Shown: positions 7,818 through 16,005 of the stretch, piece by piece
Numbering within the stretch: position 1 is the stretch's first letter
Layout of the letters: the number at the start of each line of letters is the position of its first letter
Assembly: GCF_900460215.1 (NCBI RefSeq)
Contig: NZ_UHIA01000004.1
Location: forward strand, 1,186,001-1,250,000
Length of the DNA stretch: 64,000 nt
Direction: 5' to 3'
Source: Suttonella indologenes
Lineage (GTDB): Bacteria > Pseudomonadota > Gammaproteobacteria > Cardiobacteriales > Cardiobacteriaceae
The notes under the pieces: model-generated
Databases searched by the model: none
What the model saw: the letters and a program-made list of their open reading frames with translations, nothing else
What the model was told of the DNA's origin: nothing
Made by a program: the position numbers and the translations under genes

Positions 7818-10001
7818 TTAATCTATCCACAAAGGATCGACGTCTATCGCTACCCGCACCGCAAAGGCTTTGCCTTGCGCCAACAGCCATTGATTGAGCG
7901 CCGGCAATTGCTGCTGCAAAGCGGCACGATTATCCGATTGAATCAGGACTTGATAGCGCTGCAATCCGTCTTTGCGCAGCATCAAAGCCGGCGCAGGCCC
8001 CAGCCATTGCCAGTCTTGCCCGATACCTGCCGCCTGCGCGCCTTCGCAGGTAAATTGCAGGGCTTGCGCGGCGCGCGCGCCGTCGCGATGGCGCGCCGTT
8101 AATAAGACTTGCGCAGAATAAGGCGGCAAATGGGCTTGTTTGCGTGCTGCCGCAAGCCTTTGCAGGGTATCGCGATAAGGCTGCTGAAAGAGGCGGAATA
8201 CCGGCTGCGCCGCTTGGCGGGTCTGAATCCAAATATGTCCTGTCGATTCACGCCCCGCGCGTCCACCGACCTGCATCAGGGTTTGCGCCAAATGTTCTTC
8301 GGCGCGGAAATCGCTGCTGTAAAAAGCGGCATCGGCATCCACCACCGCCACTAATTGCAGGGCGGGAAAATGATGCCCTTTGGATAACCATTGCGTGCCT
8401 AAAATAATATCCGCCTCGCCGGCTTGCACCTGCGCAATCGCCTGTTGAAATTGCGCCGCGCTGCGATAAGCGTCGGAATCAATGCGTAAAATACGCGCTT
8501 GCGGAAATTGCCGACGCAGGCTTTGTTCTAATCGCTGCGTGCCATAACCCAATAATTTCAATTCTTTGCTACCGCAAGCAGGGCAATGGGTCGGAATATC
8601 GCGGCTGCGTCCGCAATGATGGCATTGCAAATTGCGACTGCTCAAATGCGCCGTCATCGCGCAATCACAGGCGCTGCATTGCAGGGCTTCGCCGCAGTCT
8701 TCACAACGCAGCAAGGGCGCATAGCCGCGCCGATTGAGAAACAGCATCACTTGATGCCCGTCGCGCAGTTGGCGGTGAATTTCGCTAATCAGGCGGAAAG
8801 ACAAGCCGTCCACCTGCTCCGGCGTGTTCATGTCGTCAATGGTAATTCGCGCCTGCGCCTGCGCCAAAACCCTCGACTGCAAACGGATATCGCCCCATAT
8901 GCCGCGCTCGACCTGCGCCCAGACTTCCAAAGGCGGCGTCGCGCTACCCATTAATACAGGAATATTCAATGCTTTGGCACGCAAAACCGCCATATCGCGC
9001 GCATGATAATGAAAGCCTTCCTGCTGCTTATAAGCCTGATCATGACATTCATCAATCACGATGCCGCGTAAATCCGCAAAAGCGCCGAACAAAGCCGAAC
9101 GCGTGCCGATTAAGACCTGCACATCGCCGGCGCGTACATCCTGCCATACCGTCAAACGCGCCGCATCTGTCATCGCACTGTGATGCTTGGCAAGCGCACA
9201 AGACAAACGCGGACGTAAATGCCGATACAGCATTTCCACCAAGGCGATTTCCGGCGCCAATACCAATACCTGCCCGCCCCCGCTCAACAATTGCTCAATG
9301 CGGCGGATATAGACTTCCGTCTTGCCCGAACCCGTTACCCCGTCTAACACATCCACAACAAAACCGCTGCGCTTCGACAAATATGCTAAGGCTGCCGCCT
9401 GTTCCGTGCTTAAATCGGGCGCGGGAATTGGCGCCGCCGCTTCATATTGAAACTGTTCTTCTTGCGTCAGTAAACCGCGTTCGACCATATCGCGCAGCCA
9501 AGCGGGGCTTAAGCCAAACTGCCCGCGCAAGGCTTGTTCCGACTGCCGCCCGGATTGCAAAGCAGTTAAGACCTCGCGCTGCTTGCTGCCTAATTTGCCG
9601 TCTAATGCCGCGACTCCCGCTGCCGTCAAGCGATAAAAACGTGCCAAGCGGCGGCGATTCTCCGCCCCATGCAGCAAAGCATTGGGCAAGGTGCTGGCAA
9701 TCACTTCCCCTAGAGGATGCTGATAATAACGTGCCGCCTGCTGCAAAAAGCCCAGCAATTCCGTATCCAAGACAGGTGCTTCGTCTAAAACGGCGGCAAT
9801 GCTTTTTAATGCACCTTCTTCCTCTACATAAGGTGCAGACGCCAACACAATCCCGATTTCTTCTTTTCTGCCAAAAGGCACACGCACCCGCTGCCCCGCC
9901 GTCAAAGGGCGGTGATGCAAATAGCTAAATGCGCTGAACAAAGGACGCGGCACCGCTACGCTGATGCAAAAGAGCGCGCCCGATTCTATCGGTTTACTCA
10001 T
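7818..10001 (-). CDS. priA: Primosomal protein N' (replication restart helicase)
   Basis: A 727-residue 3'-to-5' superfamily 2 helicase that rebuilds replication forks by loading the primosome. It has the N-terminal fork-binding domain (VAVPRPLFSAFSYL), Walker A in GVTGSGKTEVYIRRIEQ, the DECHDQAYKQQE box, GSATPPLEVW, and the zinc-binding cysteine array LRCEDCGEALQCSACDCAMTAHL…LQCHHCGRSRDIPTHCPACGSKEL inserted before the second helicase lobe (LGTQWLSKGHHFPAL). The ATG at 10001 is chosen; a TTG one codon upstream is possible. Divergent from znuC with a candidate Zur site just upstream of both starts. Confidence 0.95.
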   Translation of the reverse strand: MSKPIESGALFCISVAVPRPLFSAFSYLHHRPLTAGQRVRVPFGRKEEIGIVLASAPYVEEEGALKSIAAVLDEAPVLDTELLGFLQQAARYYQHPLGEVIASTLPNALLHGAENRRRLARFYRLTAAGVAALDGKLGSKQREVLTALQSGRQSEQALRGQFGLSPAWLRDMVERGLLTQEEQFQYEAAAPIPAPDLSTEQAAALAYLSKRSGFVVDVLDGVTGSGKTEVYIRRIEQLLSGGGQVLVLAPEIALVEMLYRHLRPRLSCALAKHHSAMTDAARLTVWQDVRAGDVQVLIGTRSALFGAFADLRGIVIDECHDQAYKQQEGFHYHARDMAVLRAKALNIPVLMGSATPPLEVWAQVERGIWGDIRLQSRVLAQAQARITIDDMNTPEQVDGLSFRLISEIHRQLRDGHQVMLFLNRRGYAPLLRCEDCGEALQCSACDCAMTAHLSSRNLQCHHCGRSRDIPTHCPACGSKELKLLGYGTQRLEQSLRRQFPQARILRIDSDAYRSAAQFQQAIAQVQAGEADIILGTQWLSKGHHFPALQLVAVVDADAAFYSSDFRAEEHLAQTLMQVGGRAGRESTGHIWIQTRQAAQPVFRLFQQPYRDTLQRLAAARKQAHLPPYSAQVLLTARHRDGARAAQALQFTCEGAQAAGIGQDWQWLGPAPALMLRKDGLQRYQVLIQSDNRAALQQQLPALNQWLLAQGKAFAVRVAIDVDPLWID

Positions 10002-10009
10002 CAAATTAT

Positions 10010-10022
10010 GTTATCCTATAAC
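10010..10022. promoter_or_regulatory. Candidate Zur operator upstream of znuCB
   Basis: The palindrome GTTATCCTATAAC has perfect 5-base arms around three bases. It equals the core of the gammaproteobacterial Zur box (GTTATANTATAAC) except for the centre. It sits 22 bases before the znuC ATG and 9 bases before the priA start on the other strand. The zinc-importer context makes Zur-dependent repression in zinc-replete cells the likely meaning; priA control through the same site is possible but unsupported. Confidence 0.65.
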
Positions 10023-10044
10023 GGAACTTTTACTCTGTGATTAT

Positions 10045-10752
10045 ATGTCTGATCCACTTATTTCCCTCGAACATATCAATTACCGCATCGGCGGACGCAG
10101 CATTTTACATGACATTTGCCTGCCGATTGAAAGCGGAGAACTATTAACCATCGTCGGGCCCAACGGCGCCGGCAAAAGCACATTGATGCGCCTGATTTTA
10201 GGACATTACCGCCCCAGCAGCGGCAGCATCACACGCCGCAAAGGACTGCGACTGGCCTATGTGCCGCAAAGTTTTCATACCCCTTCCGATTTGCCCATTA
10301 GCATGCGCCGCTTTCTCAAAGGCTTGGATTATCAGCAAGCGGACTCGCCGCTGGATTCCTTAAACATCCGCCATTTGCTCGACAGCCCCCTGCAAAATCT
10401 CTCGGGCGGCGAAACACAGCGTCTTTTACTGGCACGCGCCATGCTCAATCGTCCCGAATTAATCGTTTTAGACGAACCGGCGGCGGGCATCGATCCTTCC
10501 GCCTTGGGCAATTACTACCACCATATCCGCGACTATCAGCTGAAAACCCGATGCGCGATTGTCTTAGTCTCGCATGATCTGCATCTCGTTATGGCGGCAA
10601 GCGATAAAGTGCTGTGCTTAAACGGACATATCTGCTGCATGGGCAAACCGCAGGAGATTGCCAAGCACCCCGATTTCCTGCGCCTGCTCGGACAAGCCGA
10701 AGCCGCCGAACTCGGCATCTACCATCATCATCACAACCATCAACACTTATGA
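10045..10752 (+). CDS. znuC: Zinc ABC transporter ATP-binding protein
   Basis: A 235-residue ATPase of the high-affinity zinc importer ZnuABC. Walker A is GPNGAGKST (residues 38–46), the signature is LSGGETQRLLLARAML, Walker B is LIVLDEPAAGID, and the switch histidine is in LVSHDLHLVM. The C-terminus ends in a histidine-rich tail (IYHHHHNHQHL), as often seen in zinc transport proteins. The frame is open upstream of 10045, but the ATG giving MSDPLISLEHINY is consistent with homologues and keeps the operator non-coding. The stop overlaps znuB (ATGA). The periplasmic ZnuA is not in this window. Confidence 0.93.
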   Translation: MSDPLISLEHINYRIGGRSILHDICLPIESGELLTIVGPNGAGKSTLMRLILGHYRPSSGSITRRKGLRLAYVPQSFHTPSDLPISMRRFLKGLDYQQADSPLDSLNIRHLLDSPLQNLSGGETQRLLLARAMLNRPELIVLDEPAAGIDPSALGNYYHHIRDYQLKTRCAIVLVSHDLHLVMAASDKVLCLNGHICCMGKPQEIAKHPDFLRLLGQAEAAELGIYHHHHNHQHL

Positions 10753-11612
10753 ATTTCTTCTTACAATTTGTTTTGATTCCTTGGACTTGCGCCGTTTTAT
10801 CCGCTGCCGCCGCCGCGCCCTTGGGCAGCATCATCTCTTGGCGGCGCCTGATTTATTTCGGCGAAGCCCTTGCTCATAGCGCCTGGCTGGGCATTGCCTT
10901 GGCATTATATTTCCGCCTACCCATCTATCTTGGCATTTGGGGCATTACCGCTCTATTAGTCATCCTGCTCTATGTCATCAAACGCCGCACCGGCGCAGAC
11001 GGCAACAACATCCTCGGCACCCTCTCGCATTTCATGCTGGCATTAGGCGTGATTGCCCTGTCGAAAATGGAAAACATCCGCACCGACCTGTTCGGCTATT
11101 TATTCGGCGACATCTTAAACGCCGGCGGCAGAGACTTACTGCTCATCGCCATTGCCACCGTGCTCACGCTCCTGTTCATTAAATGGCTGTGGCAGCCCCT
11201 GATTCTGCTGACCGTCAGCGAAGACATCGCCCGTACCGAAATCCCGAATGTGCATCGCTACGAAGGCATTTTCCTGCTCCTGCTCGGACTATTCACCGGC
11301 ATTATGATTCAATTTATAGGACTGATGCTGGTCATGGCATTTCTGATTATCCCCATTCAAACCACCAACCGCTTCGCACACACACCGGAGCAATGCGTGC
11401 TCTGGGCGGCGATACTCTCGACGATTACCGCCACGCTCGGCGTCGGCATGGCGTATTTATGGGATTTTCCGGTCGCTCCCGCCATTGTCGGCATCAGCGG
11501 CATCTGCTATTTCGCCGCCTTGTGTTACCAAAAATTATACTTCACCGAGGCAAAGCGCTTAGATGCAGGCACAGGATCTAATGCTTCTGCGATTAGACAA
11601 GAAAAACTTTGA
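10749..11612 (+). CDS. znuB: Zinc ABC transporter permease
   Basis: A 287-residue integral membrane protein of the ABC-3 family, with about eight hydrophobic helices. Typical wording includes APLGSIISWRRLIYFGEALAHSAWLGIALAL near the start, the GDILN loop, and IGLMLVMAFLIIPIQTTNRFA. It pairs with ZnuC to move zinc across the inner membrane. The ATG overlaps the znuC stop by four bases, so the two are co-translated under the same putative Zur control. A terminator follows at 11624. ZnuB is preferred over manganese permeases because of the Zur-like site and the ZnuC His tail. Confidence 0.92.
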   Translation: MNFFLQFVLIPWTCAVLSAAAAAPLGSIISWRRLIYFGEALAHSAWLGIALALYFRLPIYLGIWGITALLVILLYVIKRRTGADGNNILGTLSHFMLALGVIALSKMENIRTDLFGYLFGDILNAGGRDLLLIAIATVLTLLFIKWLWQPLILLTVSEDIARTEIPNVHRYEGIFLLLLGLFTGIMIQFIGLMLVMAFLIIPIQTTNRFAHTPEQCVLWAAILSTITATLGVGMAYLWDFPVAPAIVGISGICYFAALCYQKLYFTEAKRLDAGTGSNASAIRQEKL

Positions 11613-11623
11613 CTTCATACCGA

Positions 11624-11651
11624 CCGCTGCGTAATATGCAGCGGTTTTTTT
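11624..11651 (+). terminator. Rho-independent terminator after znuB
   Basis: A perfect 7-bp stem (CCGCTGC / GCAGCGG) with a 7-base loop is followed by seven T. It lies 12 bases after znuB and 20 bases before dksA. Confidence 0.88.
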
Positions 11652-11670
11652 CAAGCCACCCCCATATTTT

Positions 11671-12108
11671 ATGACAAAACAAAAAGCTCAAACCACTGAA
11701 AACAATCAAAAATACAGCCCTGCTGACGGCGAAGAATACATGTCCGCCAAGCAATTGGAATACTTCACACAACTGCTTCATCAATGGAAGCAGGAAATCA
11801 TTGACGAAAGCGAACGTACCCGCGCATATCTCAAAGACGAAAACACCCATACGGCGGATTTAAACGACCGCGCCACCCAAGAAGAAGAATTCTCACTGGA
11901 ACTGCGCACGCGCGACCGCCAACGTAAACTCATGCACAAAATCGATAAAACCCTTGAACGCATCAACAGCGGTGATTTCGGCTACTGCGACCAATGCGGC
12001 GAAGAAATCGGTTTCCGTCGCTTGGAAGCGCGCCCGACCGCCGAATTATGTATCGATTGCAAGCAAATTGCGGAACGACGCGAAAAAGGCTTTTTTGAAG
12101 ACCACTGA
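11671..12108 (+). CDS. dksA: RNA polymerase-binding transcription factor DksA
   Basis: A 145-residue ppGpp cofactor that binds in the RNA polymerase secondary channel. It shows the coiled-coil segment (residues about 30–105) with the DLNDRATQEEEFSLELRTRDR tip carrying the key Asp residues, then the C4 zinc finger CDQCGEEIGFRRLEARPTAELCIDCK. Length equals typical DksA (about 150). All four zinc cysteines are present, so it is the zinc-dependent form. The stop overlaps the next gene (TGATG). A GC-rich discriminator at the tRNA promoter at 39 kb is a plausible target type. Confidence 0.95.
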   Translation: MTKQKAQTTENNQKYSPADGEEYMSAKQLEYFTQLLHQWKQEIIDESERTRAYLKDENTHTADLNDRATQEEEFSLELRTRDRQRKLMHKIDKTLERINSGDFGYCDQCGEEIGFRRLEARPTAELCIDCKQIAERREKGFFEDH

Positions 12109-12617
12109 TGCACATTATTTGCTCGCATGGGCGCGGCGGCAGTCCTGATGATGCGATTATGCAGCAGTTGGCAAAGACCGCAGGTCGCTTCTGCGACGCT
12201 GTCAGCAGCATCCACGATACCGACATCCAGCAAGACCCCGAAGCCCGCGCCGCACGCTTAATTCAAAACATTCAAAACCTACCTGCCCAAGAACCGGTCA
12301 TTTTGGCGGGTTTTTCCATGGGCGGCTACACCTCCGTACTTGCCGCCGAACAATGCCGACAAGTACGCGGATTATTTCTTGTTGCCCCCGCCCTCTATTT
12401 GCCGCATTACGCCCAACATCGTTACAGCAATGATTTGATTAATGTTGAGATTGTACACGGTTGGTCGGACAACGTGGTAATCTTCGAACATTCCCTGCGT
12501 TTTGCCCGCGAATGCAATGCGCCCCTGCATCTTCTGCCCGGCGGACACATGATGCTCTCGCAACTCTCGCGCATTGATGAGTTATTCAGTCAATATTTGC
12601 AACGCGTTATTAAATAA
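12108..12617 (+). CDS. Small alpha/beta-hydrolase fold protein
   Basis: A 169-residue protein with a compact hydrolase core: the oxyanion-region start SHGRGGSPDD, the nucleophile elbow GFSMGG with Ser near residue 70, Asp near 121 in HGWSDNVV, and His near 147 in LPGGHMM. All three members of a catalytic triad are therefore visible in the expected order and spacing. The length resembles small serine hydrolases of the RBBP9/YdeN or dienelactone type, but no substrate can be named. It is coupled to dksA by a TGATG overlap. Confidence 0.7.
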   Translation: MHIICSHGRGGSPDDAIMQQLAKTAGRFCDAVSSIHDTDIQQDPEARAARLIQNIQNLPAQEPVILAGFSMGGYTSVLAAEQCRQVRGLFLVAPALYLPHYAQHRYSNDLINVEIVHGWSDNVVIFEHSLRFARECNAPLHLLPGGHMMLSQLSRIDELFSQYLQRVIK

Positions 12618-12683
12618 TTTAAAGACGATGCCTTAGCCCCGCTTTTGCGGTATGATTGCCCAAGTTTCTTCAAGGAGTTTATC

Positions 12684-13112
12684 GTGATTTCTCTTAAAAA
12701 ATTATGGCTTATCAGCCTTTTAAGCCTATCCGGCTTTGCATTTGCCGCCAATCCCGTCGGCTACTGGCAATTAAAAGACAAAACGGGACAGCCAATCATG
12801 ATTATCCGCGTTTTCCAAGACAGACAAGGGCTTTCTGCCAAATTGATTGAATACATCCCTAACAGAAATGCGCGCTGCAGCAAATGCGAAGGCAAAAACG
12901 CCGACAAACCCATCCACGGCATGGTGCTTATCACAGACTTGCAGGCAGAAAAAGACAATCAATGGAGCGGCGGCAAAATTCTCAATCCCCTGACCGGCAA
13001 AGTCAGCAAAGTACAAATGACGATTAATGCCGCCGGCACCGAGCTGAAAATCAACAGCTACGGATTCCTTTCTTGGTTCGGAAGCGCCGATGTCTGGACC
13101 AGAAGAAAATAA
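12684..13112 (+). CDS. DUF2147 secreted protein
   Basis: A 142-residue exported protein. A GTG at 12684 is preceded by AAGGAG at ideal spacing and yields a clean signal peptide (MISLKKLWLISLLSLSGFAFAA), so it is preferred over an upstream ATG at 12645. The mature part begins NPVGYWQLKDKTGQP and has the DUF2147 pattern: a Cys-x-x-Cys-x-Gly pair (CSKCEGKNADKPIHGM), the W-x-G-G-x-I-L-N-P block, and a C-terminal FGSADVWTR. Predicted periplasmic; family function unknown. Confidence 0.75.
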   Translation: MISLKKLWLISLLSLSGFAFAANPVGYWQLKDKTGQPIMIIRVFQDRQGLSAKLIEYIPNRNARCSKCEGKNADKPIHGMVLITDLQAEKDNQWSGGKILNPLTGKVSKVQMTINAAGTELKINSYGFLSWFGSADVWTRRK

Positions 13113-13197
13113 ATCCGCCTATTCCCTGCGCTTTTTTTCATGGTGTCTGCTGATTTGGGTCAGTAGCATTCCTTCCTGCATGATGCTTCTGCGTTAA
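13090..13197 (+). CDS. Possible 35-residue small membrane protein
   Basis: A 35-codon frame starts MSGPEENKSAYSL and continues into a hydrophobic stretch (about residues 15–34) that could span the membrane once. It overlaps the end of the DUF2147 gene by 23 bases, and its TAA shares a base with the ATG of the next gene (TAATG), the same coupling seen at other joints in this cluster. No strong ribosome site is visible. It may be a real small gene or a leader that couples translation; coding status is uncertain. Confidence 0.35.
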   Translation: MSGPEENKSAYSLRFFSWCLLIWVSSIPSCMMLLR

Positions 13198-14066
13198 TGA
13201 AAAAACATTGGCTCACAAAGCTTAAAAACAAAGCCCTGTTGCTGCGCGGTTCCAGTTTGCTGCTGCCCGTCCTGCCGCTCAGCCTGAGCGCGATTATCGG
13301 CTTATTCCAAGCGCGCGCGCTTAAAGTCGGCATTAGTTTATTGGCCTGCGCCTGCTTTATCTATGCCGCCAAATGCACGCGCCATTACTACCGCCAATTA
13401 GCCCAAGTCCTGCAAGAAGACCAAGCCTTGGGCGAAATACGGGACAGCCGCGGGCAGGGACTGACAGCCTTTACCTTAGCCATACTTCTGTTATCCGCCT
13501 ATCTTCTGCGCCATCCGCTGTGGATTTTGCTCGGCACATTGGCAGGCGCCGGCAGCTATTATTTTCATTACATGCAAGCGCAGCAACTGCCGCCGAGCGC
13601 GGATAATCCGCCGCCGCACAACGATACCCGCCATTTATCCCCGACCCTGCAGGCAATGATTGCAGATGCGGAAAACCATAGCGCCGCATTATGGCAATTA
13701 AGCGAAGCATATCGGCAGCACCCTTTAAGCGCGGTACGCGCTTTAAGCGAAAAAATACGCATCAGTGCGCAACGCGCCCAACGCTTAATCAGTCTATGCG
13801 CCCAAGAAGCGGACAACATCCGCCGCCTGCGTCCCTTTTTCATCGTGCAATTGCCTGAAATCCTGAGCATTTGCCAAGCCTGCCTGCAAGAAAATCCGGA
13901 ACAGAGTGAGCATTTGGCGCAATTAGACCGTTTATTAGACAGCGTCAACCACACCTTTGCCGAACAGAGCCGCGCCCTGCTTGCGCATGACAATATTCAG
14001 TTACATAGTAAAATGGACGTTTTGCGTCAACAATTAGAGAGTAGCCATGACAAACAACAGCACTAA
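13197..14066 (+). CDS. XpaC-like membrane protein
   Basis: A 289-residue protein with two closely spaced N-terminal hydrophobic segments (residues about 20–60), another pair near 88–122 (LTAFTLAILLLSAYLLRHPLWILLGTLAGAGSYYF), and a long, helical, charged C-terminal region. The C-terminal helices and the position directly before a TelA gene match the XpaC (5-bromo-4-chloroindolyl phosphate hydrolysis) family, commonly paired with TelA; its biochemical role is unclear. The gene ends 20 bases inside telA. Assignment rests on architecture and neighbour more than on strong motifs. Confidence 0.6.
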   Translation: MKKHWLTKLKNKALLLRGSSLLLPVLPLSLSAIIGLFQARALKVGISLLACACFIYAAKCTRHYYRQLAQVLQEDQALGEIRDSRGQGLTAFTLAILLLSAYLLRHPLWILLGTLAGAGSYYFHYMQAQQLPPSADNPPPHNDTRHLSPTLQAMIADAENHSAALWQLSEAYRQHPLSAVRALSEKIRISAQRAQRLISLCAQEADNIRRLRPFFIVQLPEILSICQACLQENPEQSEHLAQLDRLLDSVNHTFAEQSRALLAHDNIQLHSKMDVLRQQLESSHDKQQH

Positions 14067-15120
14067 TCCTAGCCAAACTTTTCTCGATAACGAGCAGCTG
14101 GACGAGCAGTGCGTACGCAGTCTGGCAAGCTCGCTAGACATCCACAGCAGCCAAAGCGTGCTGAATTTCGGCTCCAAAGCGCAGCAGGAATTAACCAGTG
14201 TCGCCGATGCCATGCTGAAAAACGTGCAAATCAAAGACAGCGGACAAGCGGGCGAATTGCTCACGCAAATGGTGCTGACCCTCAAAGGTCTGCAAAACGC
14301 CCAAGAAGAATTGAAAAAGAAAAACGGCTTTTGGGCCAAACTCTTCGGCAAAACCCAAGAGCCGATTCTCGCCTTCATGCAGAAATTCACCACCGTCAGC
14401 GACCAAGTCGATGCCATCAGTAACCGCTTGGAAAGCCAAAAACAAAACCTCTTAATCGATATCAATAGACTTGACCGTCTTTATGAAGTGACATTGAAGC
14501 ATTACCGCGAACTGGCACATTTCATTGCCGCCGGCGAGGCGGCCAAACGTCATGCCGATGAAGTGACCCTGCCCGTTCTCAAAGAACGGGCGGAAAAAAA
14601 CAATACGATGGAAAATGCGCAGGTCCTGCGCGATTACCAAAGCCAGCGCGATGAACTCGAGCGCCGCCTGCAAGATTTGCTACTCACGCGCCAAGTAGCG
14701 ATGCAATCTCTGCCCAGCATCCGCCTGATTCAGGAAAACGACAAAGGATTGGTCAATAAAATCAATACCACGCTTGTCAACACCGTTCCTTTATGGCGGC
14801 AGCAATTGGCGCAATCTTTGGCCATCCACCGCAGCAGCGAAGCGGCGCAGGCGCTCAAGGCCAGCAGCGATTTGACCAATGAACTGCTCCTGAAAAATGC
14901 CGAGAATCTACAAATGGCAAACCGCGAAACGCGCGAACAAATCGAGCGCGGCGTCTTCGATATCCAAGCGGTAGAAGAAGCCAACCGCCGCCTCATCGCC
15001 ACCATTGAAGAAAGCATCGAGCTCAATGCCAATGCGCAAAAAGCGCGCGAAGACGTCAAGCAGCGTCTGCAAGAAGCCGAAGCGCAACTGAAAAGCACTT
15101 TAAAACACGCTGCTGAATAA
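14047..15120 (+). CDS. telA: TelA-family toxic-anion resistance protein
   Basis: A 357-residue, highly charged, mostly helical cytosolic protein. Regions such as KKKNGFWAKLFGKTQEPILAFMQKFTTVSDQVDAISNRLESQKQNLLIDINRLDRLYE, and later SIRLIQENDKGLVNKINTTLVNTVPLWRQQLAQSLAI, are characteristic of the TelA/KlaA family linked to tellurite and cell-envelope stress. No membrane span or enzymatic motif is visible. It overlaps the XpaC-like gene and lies ten bases before the GYF gene, so the three are likely one unit. The role in tellurite resistance is family knowledge, not shown here. Confidence 0.88.
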   Translation: MTNNSTNPSQTFLDNEQLDEQCVRSLASSLDIHSSQSVLNFGSKAQQELTSVADAMLKNVQIKDSGQAGELLTQMVLTLKGLQNAQEELKKKNGFWAKLFGKTQEPILAFMQKFTTVSDQVDAISNRLESQKQNLLIDINRLDRLYEVTLKHYRELAHFIAAGEAAKRHADEVTLPVLKERAEKNNTMENAQVLRDYQSQRDELERRLQDLLLTRQVAMQSLPSIRLIQENDKGLVNKINTTLVNTVPLWRQQLAQSLAIHRSSEAAQALKASSDLTNELLLKNAENLQMANRETREQIERGVFDIQAVEEANRRLIATIEESIELNANAQKAREDVKQRLQEAEAQLKSTLKHAAE

Positions 15121-15129
15121 GGGATTTTT

Positions 15130-16005
15130 ATGCTGAATCATCTATTTGCCCGCTTTATGCAGCAAAACAATCAAACCAATATCTTGCAATCCGCGCCTGT
15201 CGGAGAATGTCTGCACATTCAACACATCGAAACATTTTCCGAGCCCTGTTTATTGCGTGTCGCCGCCAAGCAGCAAGTCTGCCTCGTGCAAAACGGTTGG
15301 CGCAGCCCGATTTATCAAGAAGGTGAACACGCCCTCTCTTCAAGAGCGCTCAGCGCCTTAAATCCCAATATGCCGCTACAATTGATCTTCCTGCATATCG
15401 AACACAGCCTGCAGCGCGACTGGCAGCATCAGGGCTTGCATCTGCAGGGGCAATACCAATTACGCATTTTGAACAGCGAAGCCTTTTTAAGCCAGCTTTT
15501 AAGCCTGTCGCCGATACCCGATTTAAGCGCATTCGATCAGTGGCTAGTAAGGCAAATCGAGCATATCGTGCAAGAACAGCAAATTTCCGCACAGGACGTA
15601 CAAGACTATCCGCAGCGCCTTGCTCTCTTTCTTAAAGACGTTCTCAATGCGCGCCTATTAAATCCCCAAGGCATGACGCTAGACCGCTTTAGCGCCGATT
15701 ATGAAATCCCCGTCGCCGATACCGCCGCGCAAGAAAACGCCGCAGAAAAGTCCTCGGCGCCGATCGCAGAAACGGCTTCGCCTTCTTCCCTCACGACAAC
15801 AGCACAGGAAAACGAAGTCGCAGAATTTTACTGCGCCATGAACGGCGGTCAGCAAGGGCCCTACCGGCGCCAAGAATTGCAAAATCTCATCAGCAGCGGC
15901 GAAATCACACCGCAAACCCTTGTATGGAAGCCGGGCTTACACTCATGGCAAGCCATCAAACAATTTTCTGAATTTCAATGGCATGACAAGACAATCAATG
16001 ACTAA
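15130..16005 (+). CDS. GYF-domain (DUF4339) protein, possible SPFH-like N-terminus
   Basis: A 291-residue protein. The last 55 residues form a GYF_2/DUF4339 domain (EFYCAMNGGQQGPYRRQELQNLISSG…TLVWKPGLHSWQAI), a peptide-binding module. The first 200 residues contain a β-rich segment (LVQNGWRSPIYQEGEHALSS…PLQLIFLHI) that resembles the SPFH/YdjI-type proteins that accompany TelA elsewhere; this is an inference from wording. A low-complexity Ala/Glu/Ser linker joins the halves. No signal peptide. The next gene starts within its last eight bases. Confidence 0.6.
   Translation: MLNHLFARFMQQNNQTNILQSAPVGECLHIQHIETFSEPCLLRVAAKQQVCLVQNGWRSPIYQEGEHALSSRALSALNPNMPLQLIFLHIEHSLQRDWQHQGLHLQGQYQLRILNSEAFLSQLLSLSPIPDLSAFDQWLVRQIEHIVQEQQISAQDVQDYPQRLALFLKDVLNARLLNPQGMTLDRFSADYEIPVADTAAQENAAEKSSAPIAETASPSSLTTTAQENEVAEFYCAMNGGQQGPYRRQELQNLISSGEITPQTLVWKPGLHSWQAIKQFSEFQWHDKTIND

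Noticed and set aside
8969..9928. 319-codon plus-strand frame opposite priA
   Set aside because: Antisense to clear priA motifs, with Arg/Pro/His-rich composition and no family resemblance.
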